Positions 1 to 7,192 of a stretch of 64,000 nt of DNA are shown here, one piece after another (position 1 is the first letter of the stretch; each line of letters starts with the position of its first letter). The stretch comes from Flavobacterium saccharophilum (GTDB lineage: Bacteria > Bacteroidota > Bacteroidia > Flavobacteriales > Flavobacteriaceae). The DNA lies in contig NZ_FRBY01000005.1 of NCBI RefSeq assembly GCF_900142735.1, positions 372,001 through 436,000 on the forward strand, read 5' to 3'. Position numbers and translations under genes: made by a program. The notes below the pieces were generated by a model that did not search any database, was not told where the DNA came from, and was given only the letters and a program-made list of their open reading frames with translations.

Positions 1-771
1 TAAATATACTTTATTATCAGCATCAGTAGCAGAAACAGCAGCAATAGTTGTTTTTGTAATGTCTCCAGTTGGATCATCAATTTGAGAAGCGATTCCAGTT
101 CCTTGAGAAATAATCATAGTCTCATCAGCAACCTGAACTTCGTCAATATTAATAGTTGTTAATTGTTTAGCTGCCATTTTTACAGAACTATTCAATACTA
201 CTCTAAAATCAGTACCAGAATAAAATCCTAAATCCCAAGAATTTCTAATAGCTGTTGTCATTTTTCCACTGCTTAAATCAACATATACTTGGTTTGGCTG
301 TAATGGCCCTCCAACTTCAGCTGCTAAAGCAGTACCCAAAGAAGCTGCTTCATTAAAATTTAATTGAATTGTTTTGTTTCCTGAAATTTGAGCTCCTAAA
401 GAAGTTCCTGAAATAGTAAAAACTACATTTTTAACCTCAGTTCCAGTTGCGTTTTTAATTTTATTAAAAGTAAACTCAACTGAAGTTGCTCCCTGTGCAA
501 ACGGCACAACTACTTTTTTTGAAGCTCCTGCAGGAGATGTAGTATAATCTGTATTATAAGCTACTGCAGTTTCAGTAATATCAAGAGTAATTGTTCCTGC
601 AACAGGAGCTGCTTTAGAGAATTTTATTTGAACCGGGGTAGCGTCATTTGTCAAATTGTATGATGCTTCAGCAAATGCAACAGCAACATCTGAGTGCTGG
701 TCGTCGTCACTATTACAAGCTGTAAAAGCTAGTAAGACGAAAGAAAGAATTAAAGCGAAGTTCTTTTTCAT
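1..771 (-). CDS. hmuY: HmuY-like haem-binding lipoprotein, 3' end beyond window
   Basis: The frame is open for 257 codons from an ATG at 769-771 to the left edge, so the C-terminus is missing. The N-terminus MKKNFALILSFVLLAFTAC is a lipoprotein signal with the acylated Cys at residue 19, followed by an acidic NSDDD stretch that is typical of surface-exposed lipoproteins in this phylum. Residues of about 30-130 resemble a Calx-beta-like repeat. A HmuY-type segment follows, containing WDLGFYSGTDFRVVLN and then KMAAKQL. HmuY proteins capture haem outside the cell and hand it to a TonB-dependent receptor. The receptor gene ends 21 bases upstream on the same strand, so the two are probably one operon. 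Family call is by motif and context; the haem ligands cannot be checked in the part seen. Confidence 0.8.
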   Translation of the reverse strand, partial: MKKNFALILSFVLLAFTACNSDDDQHSDVAVAFAEASYNLTNDATPVQIKFSKAAPVAGTITLDITETAVAYNTDYTTSPAGASKKVVVPFAQGATSVEFTFNKIKNATGTEVKNVVFTISGTSLGAQISGNKTIQLNFNEAASLGTALAAEVGGPLQPNQVYVDLSSGKMTTAIRNSWDLGFYSGTDFRVVLNSSVKMAAKQLTTINIDEVQVADETMIISQGTGIASQIDDPTGDITKTTIAAVSATDADNKVYL

Positions 772-792
772 GGTATTTAAGGTATTTATATA

Positions 793-2943
793 TTAATTAA
801 AATTTAGGTTATATGTAAGTTTAAGAAAATAAGAGCGTCCATAGCCAAGCATCATGGCAGAGACTCCACCTCCATGTGCACCGCCAGTTGACCCGCCACC
901 GCCTTGTGTAATTTGTACATCTGTAACATTAAACAAGTTGCGAGCTCCTACAGTTACTTCAAATTGATTATTAAAAAAGTTTTTTCGAACCGAAGCATCC
1001 ATCCAACTGTATGGTTTTATTTCGTTTAAATAAAATTCAGCATTGCCGTTTCCATCAGTTCCGGCTGCAAATTGCTGTTGCTGTCCATTATATTTATAAT
1101 AAAGTGCAAATAGTGTATTCCATTTAGGAATATTATACGAAACACTAGAATTTAACTGTATCGAATACAAGTATTTATCATCTGAAGTAATATTCAATTC
1201 TGCCAAATCAAGTTTTTGTGAAATTCCAACTAAAGCCGCTCCAATTTTTAAATTCCAGTTTTTGTAAGCGAACTGTTCAGTTGTCGAAATATTCCACATT
1301 TTATATTTATTAATATTTATGTACTTGTATTTAGAGGGCGTAATTTGTGTCAATACCATATCGATTCTGTCATCAACGTCTAAAAAAGTTACCGCTACAT
1401 TATTAGCAACCTGTGCACCAGACTTAAAATTGCAGAGTCTTTTAAAACTCACTTCGTATGAAGTACTATTTTCCGGAACTAAATTCGCATTTCCCTGTAC
1501 GTTATGATTAGAGTCAACGAAATAAGTATATAACTCATCAAAATTTGGTGTACGATAAGATTTTCCAAGTGAAGCTCTAGCTTCTAATCCTTTTTTGAAA
1601 AGATAACGTACACCTAAAGAACTAGCATATTGATCTTTAAAAGCAGTTTGAATTGAATAACGAAGTCCTGGGCGAATTGAAAATTTATCTGATAAGCTAA
1701 TTTCGGCAACTGTAAAAATGTCATAATTTTCTAATCTCTTCCTAACGTCTACAGATTGCAGTACATTATCTAAGAAGGTTCCCGCAGCACCACTGTAAAA
1801 ACCATTTTCATTTGTAATTTCATATCCCAATTGAAAATCAACTTTCTTATTGTTAAAAAAATTACTCAATGTTCCTGTCGAATATAAAACTTCCTTTGAT
1901 TGGTAGGTAAATCTGTTATTATTTGACTCTTCCTTCGTTTCTAACTGATAATCAAACAACTCAGCATCTCTTTCCTGTTTTTGATGTGACATTGAAACAT
2001 TATAATTTAATTTAGAAAAAAGTTTTCCGTTTGCATTCAAATGGTGATAAAAACGATTTGTTAGATAACGTTTATCTCTTGAGAAATAGGTTTCCGGAAA
2101 AGGATAATTATCCTGAGGAATTGCTATTGGACTATAATAATCCACATTTTCTCCATAATAATCAAATTTGTAAAAGATCTTAAAATTAGTTTTTTGATAT
2201 CCTAACGTGGCATTTCCAACCCATTGTTCTTTTGGAAGCCAGCTGTATCCTCTTAAACCGTCATTTACGCTATAGTCTTTTCCTTGCTTATCATCATAAA
2301 AACCTTCAAAATTATTATGATTGCCGCCAACATTAATAAACCAATTATCATTAAAATTATGCCCAACTTTTGCAGACTGAATATGTCGTCCCTTATCACT
2401 AAGCGAATATTCATTACCCACTGTTTCTTCCTGAACAGTCGCACTAATATCCCATTTATGAGGTCCGCCTTTTTTAGTAATAATATTTAAGATACCGCTA
2501 ACAGCATTTGCTCCATGAGTAACTCCCATCGAACCTTCAATAATCTCAATGCGTTCAACGTCATCAAGATTAACCTGAGTTAAATCTACATTCGTTCCCA
2601 TTCCAGTGTCACTTACTAATGGTATGTTATCTACTAATATTTTAAAATATTGCGAATCTAGGCCGAACATAGAAACTGTCGAACGACCGTCACTTCCACT
2701 ATTTTGAACAGTAATATTTAGATATTGATTAAGAACATCTGAAAGATTATTTGCTGCTAATTGTTTAATATCTTCTTTTGAAATAACGCGAACGTTAAAT
2801 ACCGATTTCTTAATCGATTGTGGTTCTAATTGTCCTGTAACAACTACTTCCGAAAGCTTTTCTTTTGATGCTATACTATCTTGCTGTGCAAAAGAACTTT
2901 GGCAAAAAAGAACGGCTATAAAAAGAGTAATTTTAATTTTCAT
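793..2943 (-). CDS. TonB-dependent outer-membrane receptor, HmuR-like
   Basis: A 716-residue TonB-dependent receptor, probably importing haem or an iron chelate through the outer membrane with energy from TonB-ExbBD. The signal peptide is MKIKITLFIAVLFCQSSFA. A TonB-box-like segment (LSEVVVTGQ) precedes the plug at roughly residues 45-160, which contains the motifs NLSDVLNQ, ILVDNIPL, VERIEIIEG and ANAVSGILNIITK. The rest is a 22-strand-type barrel ending with aromatic-rich strands (FLKLTYNLNF). It has no carboxypeptidase-like N-terminal domain, unlike SusC proteins. An upstream in-frame ATG at 3021 would add 26 residues, but it lies outside the likely transcript, because a TATATTTG element is at 2971-2978; 2943 is therefore preferred. 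The HmuY-like gene directly downstream supports haem as ligand; the substrate is inferred. Confidence 0.88.
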   Translation of the reverse strand: MKIKITLFIAVLFCQSSFAQQDSIASKEKLSEVVVTGQLEPQSIKKSVFNVRVISKEDIKQLAANNLSDVLNQYLNITVQNSGSDGRSTVSMFGLDSQYFKILVDNIPLVSDTGMGTNVDLTQVNLDDVERIEIIEGSMGVTHGANAVSGILNIITKKGGPHKWDISATVQEETVGNEYSLSDKGRHIQSAKVGHNFNDNWFINVGGNHNNFEGFYDDKQGKDYSVNDGLRGYSWLPKEQWVGNATLGYQKTNFKIFYKFDYYGENVDYYSPIAIPQDNYPFPETYFSRDKRYLTNRFYHHLNANGKLFSKLNYNVSMSHQKQERDAELFDYQLETKEESNNNRFTYQSKEVLYSTGTLSNFFNNKKVDFQLGYEITNENGFYSGAAGTFLDNVLQSVDVRKRLENYDIFTVAEISLSDKFSIRPGLRYSIQTAFKDQYASSLGVRYLFKKGLEARASLGKSYRTPNFDELYTYFVDSNHNVQGNANLVPENSTSYEVSFKRLCNFKSGAQVANNVAVTFLDVDDRIDMVLTQITPSKYKYININKYKMWNISTTEQFAYKNWNLKIGAALVGISQKLDLAELNITSDDKYLYSIQLNSSVSYNIPKWNTLFALYYKYNGQQQQFAAGTDGNGNAEFYLNEIKPYSWMDASVRKNFFNNQFEVTVGARNLFNVTDVQITQGGGGSTGGAHGGGVSAMMLGYGRSYFLKLTYNLNFN

Positions 2944-2970
2944 TATTTTTATTGAGTCTGAATAAGACTG

Positions 2971-2978
2971 CAAATATA
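2971..2978 (-). promoter_or_regulatory. -7 promoter element of the TonB receptor/hmuY operon
   Basis: Reads TATATTTG on the minus strand, a full match to TAnnTTTG, 27 bases upstream of the receptor ATG. No good -33 TTG is seen at the usual distance; the palindrome at 2986-3006 occupies that space. Confidence 0.55.
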
Positions 2979-2985
2979 TAACTAT

Positions 2986-3006
2986 TTTTATTTGTTCTAA
3001 ATAAAA
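2986..3006. promoter_or_regulatory. Palindromic candidate operator between divergent promoters
   Basis: TTTTATTT and AAATAAAA form a perfect 8-bp inverted repeat around the 5-base centre GTTCT. It lies between the two divergent -7 elements at 2971-2978 and 3011-3018, so a dimer bound here could control both directions. An iron-responsive Fur- or DtxR-type regulator is the natural guess from the neighbours, but the motif itself is not proof. Confidence 0.45.
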
Positions 3007-3010
3007 TTTA

Positions 3011-3018
3011 TATATTTG
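3011..3018 (+). promoter_or_regulatory. -7 promoter element of the DUF6607-like gene
   Basis: TATATTTG matches TAnnTTTG exactly and lies 30 bases upstream of the ATG at 3049. A TTTG at 2991-2994 could be the -33 element, with a slightly short 16-base spacer. Confidence 0.5.
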
Positions 3019-3048
3019 CAAAAAAATTTAAAAACAAAACAATAAGTT

Positions 3049-3951
3049 ATGATTACAAAAAGCCTCTTCTTTTCGGCCGTAACGGCTTTGACTTGTACTC
3101 TTGGTTTTAGCCAGGATAAAAAACAACAAGACATCAAATCGATCAAATCAATGTGTGGTTGTTATGAAGTGAAATTTAATTTTACTGAAACTTTTCAATA
3201 TTCAAAAGATACTCTTACTTACAAGCCATCAGAGACTAAACACGAGTCTGCTTTGGAATGGGTTGAATTACTGGAAGACACACCAAATAAAATCGTAATG
3301 CAGCACTTGTTGATTGTGAGTGACGATATGATCATTAAACACTGGAGACAAGATTGGCTTTTTGAAAACACAGACTTATATTCATTCAATAAAGGAACAT
3401 CCTGGAAATACCAAAAATTAGATAAGAAAGCGGTAAAAGGACAATGGACTCAAAAAGTATATCAGGTAGATGATAGTCCGAGATATGAAGGATCATCGAC
3501 ATGGGTACATGTTGACGGAAAAGATTACTGGGCTAATGTTGCTGATGCTCCTCTACCAAGAAGAGAGCAAACAAAACGTAATGACTATAACGTTTTGAAA
3601 AGAAGAAATATTCATGAAATCACTTCTACTGGATGGAATCATGAGCAAGACAATGACAAACTGGTTAGAGATGACAGTGGAAAAGATGTATTGTTAGCAC
3701 AAGAAAAAGGATTTGATGTTTATACTAAAGTTCCGGATAGTAAATGTGCTGCTGCCCAAAAATGGTGGAAGGAAAATAATGCACTTTGGAAAAATGTTCG
3801 AGACAAATGGCAAACGCTGTTTGACAGACACCAAGACTTAAACTTAGAAGCTAAAGTGGATCGAAAAGCATTGTATTCGCTTTTGTTTGATCTAAAACCA
3901 GACGCTTCAAAAGCGGAAACAGACAAAATTATCGACAAGTTCGTAAAATAA
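3049..3951 (+). CDS. Conserved exported protein, DUF6607-like
   Basis: A 300-residue protein with a Sec signal (MITKSLFFSAVTALTCTLGFSQ), so periplasmic or surface-exposed after cleavage. It is rich in Trp and charged residues, with blocks such as MCGCYEVKFNFTETF, WLFENTDLYSFNKGTSWKY, WTQKVYQVDD and WVHVDGKDYWANVADAPLPRRE. I recall this pattern from flavobacterial proteins grouped as DUF6607, but I cannot verify the family number. No catalytic motif is recognised. It is divergent from the HmuY/TonB receptor operon, shares a regulatory region with it and ends in a strong terminator. A role in haem or iron handling is inferred from that position only. Confidence 0.7.
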   Translation: MITKSLFFSAVTALTCTLGFSQDKKQQDIKSIKSMCGCYEVKFNFTETFQYSKDTLTYKPSETKHESALEWVELLEDTPNKIVMQHLLIVSDDMIIKHWRQDWLFENTDLYSFNKGTSWKYQKLDKKAVKGQWTQKVYQVDDSPRYEGSSTWVHVDGKDYWANVADAPLPRREQTKRNDYNVLKRRNIHEITSTGWNHEQDNDKLVRDDSGKDVLLAQEKGFDVYTKVPDSKCAAAQKWWKENNALWKNVRDKWQTLFDRHQDLNLEAKVDRKALYSLLFDLKPDASKAETDKIIDKFVK

Positions 3952-3971
3952 AAATGGTTTGTGTTAGTTGT

Positions 3972-4008
3972 AAAAAAGCCGATAGTTTTTAATGCTATCG
4001 GCTTTTTT
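3972..4008. terminator. Bidirectional intrinsic terminator
   Basis: GCCGATAG at 3978-3985 pairs with CTATCGGC at 3995-4002 across a 9-base loop, flanked by A6 and T6 runs. It sits between convergent genes and can end both transcripts. Confidence 0.85.
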
Positions 4009-4037
4009 TATTCTATATCTTTTAGTTTACAAAACAA

Positions 4038-4748
4038 TTATTTTGATTCTGCGCACTCAGAATAAGTAACAACATGTTTTGTAAAATCTGTCCATTTTGG
4101 TTCAGGATTTTCTGCGATTACTTTATCACAGCTTTTCCATAATGGTACAAATTCTTTTTTGTAATCTTTTTTCTTAAGTAAAAATGCCGGTTCATTCTTT
4201 TTTGCTACATAGAAAGATTTAATATCCCCGCCTACAAATTTAACTCCTCCAACTCCCAATGAAGTTGTTTTTTTTGCATAAGGATCACAATAAATTCTAA
4301 ATTCTTTACTAAATGATGGATTAAGTAACTGCATTAACAATTTACTATTTTTCTTTTTAATCTTTACATCGGCAGTTTCAAAATAGGCATAACCATCATT
4401 TAAATAAGTTTGGTTTAATTTTTCATCATTCCATTTTTTGAAATCAGAAGCAAAATTTAATTTTTTACCCAAATTATCAAGTCCACTTGGCGGCAAATAC
4501 ATGAATTTAATATCTTCCGGTTTCAATTTATGTTTTTTCCCCGCTCCGTCTTGTAGTTTTATAAATTCTATTAACCCTTCATCTCGGTCAATATCTTTAA
4601 TTGTTCCATTGATTTCTGTACCGTCTGCCAAAGTGATGTAGGCTGTTTCACTGTGAGAAAAACCATAAGAAGGTGCAACTAATTCCTGTGCATTCATTGT
4701 ATTTAGCGCAAATAAAAATGCTAATACTAAAAAAGGTTTTTTAATCAT
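4038..4748 (-). CDS. Exported protein of unknown function
   Basis: A 236-residue protein with a clear signal peptide (MIKKPFLVLAFLFALNTMNAQ). I do not recognise a named family. The N-terminal part has the look of a small beta domain (YITLADGTEINGTIKDI, then LKPEDIKFMYLPPSG); the middle is Lys-rich; the C-terminal part has VAKKNEPAFLL followed by a helical segment with a Cys (PLWKSCDKV). The layout resembles the exported protein at 27783-28445, which also starts with a short G-x-I strand pair and ends with a helix bearing a Cys. It stands alone, convergent with the DUF6607-like gene. A TAGATTTG element at 4908-4915 could drive it, but would leave a long leader. Confidence 0.6.
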   Translation of the reverse strand: MIKKPFLVLAFLFALNTMNAQELVAPSYGFSHSETAYITLADGTEINGTIKDIDRDEGLIEFIKLQDGAGKKHKLKPEDIKFMYLPPSGLDNLGKKLNFASDFKKWNDEKLNQTYLNDGYAYFETADVKIKKKNSKLLMQLLNPSFSKEFRIYCDPYAKKTTSLGVGGVKFVGGDIKSFYVAKKNEPAFLLKKKDYKKEFVPLWKSCDKVIAENPEPKWTDFTKHVVTYSECAESK

Positions 4749-5039
4749 TATTTTTCATGTTTTTGGTTTTGCTTACTCTTACGATTTTCAGCTTCCTCGA
4801 TTATTTAAAGCATAAAAGATCTGGGGATCTCCTTTGTTTAATGGCTTATCATGGTATTTTTATAAATCATTTTCTTACTGTAAACATAAGTATAAAATTC
4901 ACATCTGCAAATCTAAAACCAATATTTTTAGAAGAAAATTCAGCTTAACAAATCCTTAACCAATTCATTATAATTTATTTCTTTTACTCTTTTATAAATG
5001 CGTTAATGTGTTAACTGCAACTGATAATAGGATATAAAA
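4749..5039. other. Intergenic gap, no gene seen
   Basis: About 290 AT-rich bases. A 63-codon open frame on the plus strand (4757-4948) has no coding character and no family resemblance. The only items of note are a weak GATC-based hairpin near 4820-4832 and a possible minus-strand -7 element (TAGATTTG, 4908-4915). Confidence 0.5.
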
Positions 5040-5070
5040 AAAGAGCCGACAATTAAATTATCGGCTCTTT
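5040..5070 (-). terminator. Intrinsic terminator of argS
   Basis: AAAGAGCCGA at 5040-5049 pairs with TCGGCTCTTT at 5061-5070 over an 11-base loop. Read on the minus strand it is followed by a T-rich run, 19 bases after the argS stop. Confidence 0.8.
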
Positions 5071-5088
5071 ACTTTTATGTTCAAACGT

Positions 5089-6867
5089 TTACATTCTCTC
5101 CGGAACTTCTATTCCTAATAATGTTAAAGCAGATTTTATAACTTCGGCAACTTTTTGCGAAAGCTGTACTCTGAAAATCTTTTTAGTTAAATCTACTTCT
5201 CCTAAAATATGCACCGATTGATAGAATGAATTGTATTCTTTTACCAAATCATAAGTATAATTTGCAATCAAAGCCGGACTATGATTTTGTGCTGCATTTT
5301 GAATTACTTCAGGAAAAAGTTCGATTTGTTTTACCAATTCTTTTTCTTTTTCGTGAAGCTCTTCTGTATTTGTTTTTGCTGAAAAATCAAAATCAGCTTT
5401 ACGGATAATCGATCGAATTCTCGCGTATGTGTATTGAATAAACGGACCTGTATTTCCAGCAAAATCTACCGATTCTTCCGGATTAAATAAAATACGTTTT
5501 TTAGGATCTACTTTTAAAATGTAGTATTTCAAGGCGCCAAGACCAATTGTCTTGTACAACTTTGCTTTTTCCTCTGCAGAATAACTTTCTAATTTTCCTA
5601 AATCTTCAGAAATTTGTTTTGCTGTATCGGTCATATCCTGCATCAAATCATCAGCATCTACAACAGTTCCTTCACGGCTTTTCATTTTTCCTGATGGCAA
5701 ATCAACCATTCCGTATGATAAATGATATAAGCTTGAAGCCCAGTCAAAACCTAATTTTTTCAGAATTAAGAATAAAACTTTAAAGTGATAATCCTGCTCG
5801 TTTCCAACCGTATAAACCATACCACCAACATCTGGCATATCTTTTACACGTTGAATGGCAGTTCCAATATCTTGTGTCATATAAACCGCAGTTCCGTCAG
5901 AACGTAATACGATTTTACGATCCAAACCTTCATCTGTCAAATCTATCCAAACTGAACCGTCAGGATCTTTTTCAAAAACACCTTTATCAAGACCAACTTG
6001 AACGACATCTTTTCCTAATAAATAGGTATTGCTTTCGTAATAGTAACGATCAAAATTAACTCCAAGATTATTGTACGTTGTAGCAAAACCATCATAAACC
6101 CATTGGTTCATCATTTTCCAAAGCTCTATTACTTTTTCATCACCAGCCTCCCATTTTTTAAGCATATCTTGTGCTTCAACAATAATAGGCGCTTGTTTTT
6201 TTGCTTCTTCTTCCGTTTTTCCGGTTTCAATCAATTGGCTGATTTCTGCTTTGTAAGCTTTATCAAACTCCACATAATATTTACCAACTAATTTATCACC
6301 TTTTAAATTTGAACTTTCAGGAGTTTCTCCATTTCCAAATTTTTCCCAGGCCAACATAGATTTACAAATATGGATTCCACGATCGTTGATGATTTGCGTT
6401 TTGTATACTTTTTTACCAGAAGCTTTAATAATTTCTGCCACAGAATATCCTAACAAATTATTACGAACGTGACCTAAGTGTAAAGGTTTATTTGTATTTG
6501 GTGAAGAATACTCCACCATTATAGCTTTATCCTCAGGGTTTGGCGTTACATAGCCAAACTTTGTATTGTCTTTTATTTCATTAAAGAAATTCAAATAATA
6601 ACTGTCTGCAATTACAATGTTCAGGAAACCTGAAACCACATTAAAGCGGGCAACCTCAGAAACATTTTCAACTAAATAATTTCCAATTTTACTTCCAAGT
6701 TCTACTGGATTGCTTTTAATCACTTTCAGCAATGGAAAAATTACCATTGTAATATCGCCTTCAAACTCTTTTCGTGTTGTTTGAAATTCGATTTTATCAA
6801 CAGTAACATCAAATAATGACTGAATGGCGCTTTGTATAGAAGGTGTAAGAATTTGTGATAATGACAT
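5089..6867 (-). CDS. argS: Arginine--tRNA ligase
   Basis: A 592-residue class I synthetase that charges tRNA-Arg in the cytoplasm. In order: an N-terminal additional domain (about 1-105), the catalytic Rossmann fold with the HIGH motif as HLGH at 130-133 (preceded by EYSSPNTNKP), and a KMSK-like loop as GKMKSREG near residue 396. The C-terminal anticodon-binding helical domain contains FIQYTYARIRSI and ends with LTLLGIEVPERM, the normal family end. Length and motifs are normal. A single-gene unit: it has its own terminator downstream and a TATCTTTG -7 element just upstream. Confidence 0.97.
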   Translation of the reverse strand: MSLSQILTPSIQSAIQSLFDVTVDKIEFQTTRKEFEGDITMVIFPLLKVIKSNPVELGSKIGNYLVENVSEVARFNVVSGFLNIVIADSYYLNFFNEIKDNTKFGYVTPNPEDKAIMVEYSSPNTNKPLHLGHVRNNLLGYSVAEIIKASGKKVYKTQIINDRGIHICKSMLAWEKFGNGETPESSNLKGDKLVGKYYVEFDKAYKAEISQLIETGKTEEEAKKQAPIIVEAQDMLKKWEAGDEKVIELWKMMNQWVYDGFATTYNNLGVNFDRYYYESNTYLLGKDVVQVGLDKGVFEKDPDGSVWIDLTDEGLDRKIVLRSDGTAVYMTQDIGTAIQRVKDMPDVGGMVYTVGNEQDYHFKVLFLILKKLGFDWASSLYHLSYGMVDLPSGKMKSREGTVVDADDLMQDMTDTAKQISEDLGKLESYSAEEKAKLYKTIGLGALKYYILKVDPKKRILFNPEESVDFAGNTGPFIQYTYARIRSIIRKADFDFSAKTNTEELHEKEKELVKQIELFPEVIQNAAQNHSPALIANYTYDLVKEYNSFYQSVHILGEVDLTKKIFRVQLSQKVAEVIKSALTLLGIEVPERM

Positions 6868-7192
6868 GTAAACTTATTTTAAAGTGAGCAAAGATACTGC
6901 TTATTCATCAATTACAGAAAATGAAAAACATATAAAATTGAACAAAACACTTAGAATTTCTTAAAAATCACTTTAAATAGAATGTTAAAATTATCAAAAA
7001 ATTAAAATGCTAATCTCCTACAAAACAGAACTAATAAAACAAAAAAGATATTTTATTCATTTTATTCTGTAACATATCGATGATAAAAGAGTCTTAATAG
7101 GAACTTTGAATTCGTTTGAAGCCAAAAAAATCTAACAAAAACAAAATAAACAATCATCATCAATCAAATCAAAATAATCAACTAGTACTATT
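6868..7192. other. Divergent intergenic region, argS promoter and receptor leader
   Basis: A 325-base AT-rich gap between argS and the receptor gene. On the minus strand CAAAGATA at 6889-6896 reads TATCTTTG, a full -7 element 21 bases before argS. On the plus side only an imperfect element (GAACTTTG near 7100-7107) is seen upstream of the receptor. No ORF, RNA gene or strong hairpin was recognised. Confidence 0.5.

Noticed and set aside
2944..3021. 26-residue N-terminal extension of the TonB receptor
   Set aside because: It spans the -7 element and palindrome, would precede a perfect signal peptide, and is composed of translated promoter sequence.
4757..4948. 63-codon plus-strand ORF between the exported unknown and argS
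   Set aside because: No ribosome-binding context, no promoter upstream, no family resemblance, and it sits in AT-rich intergenic sequence.
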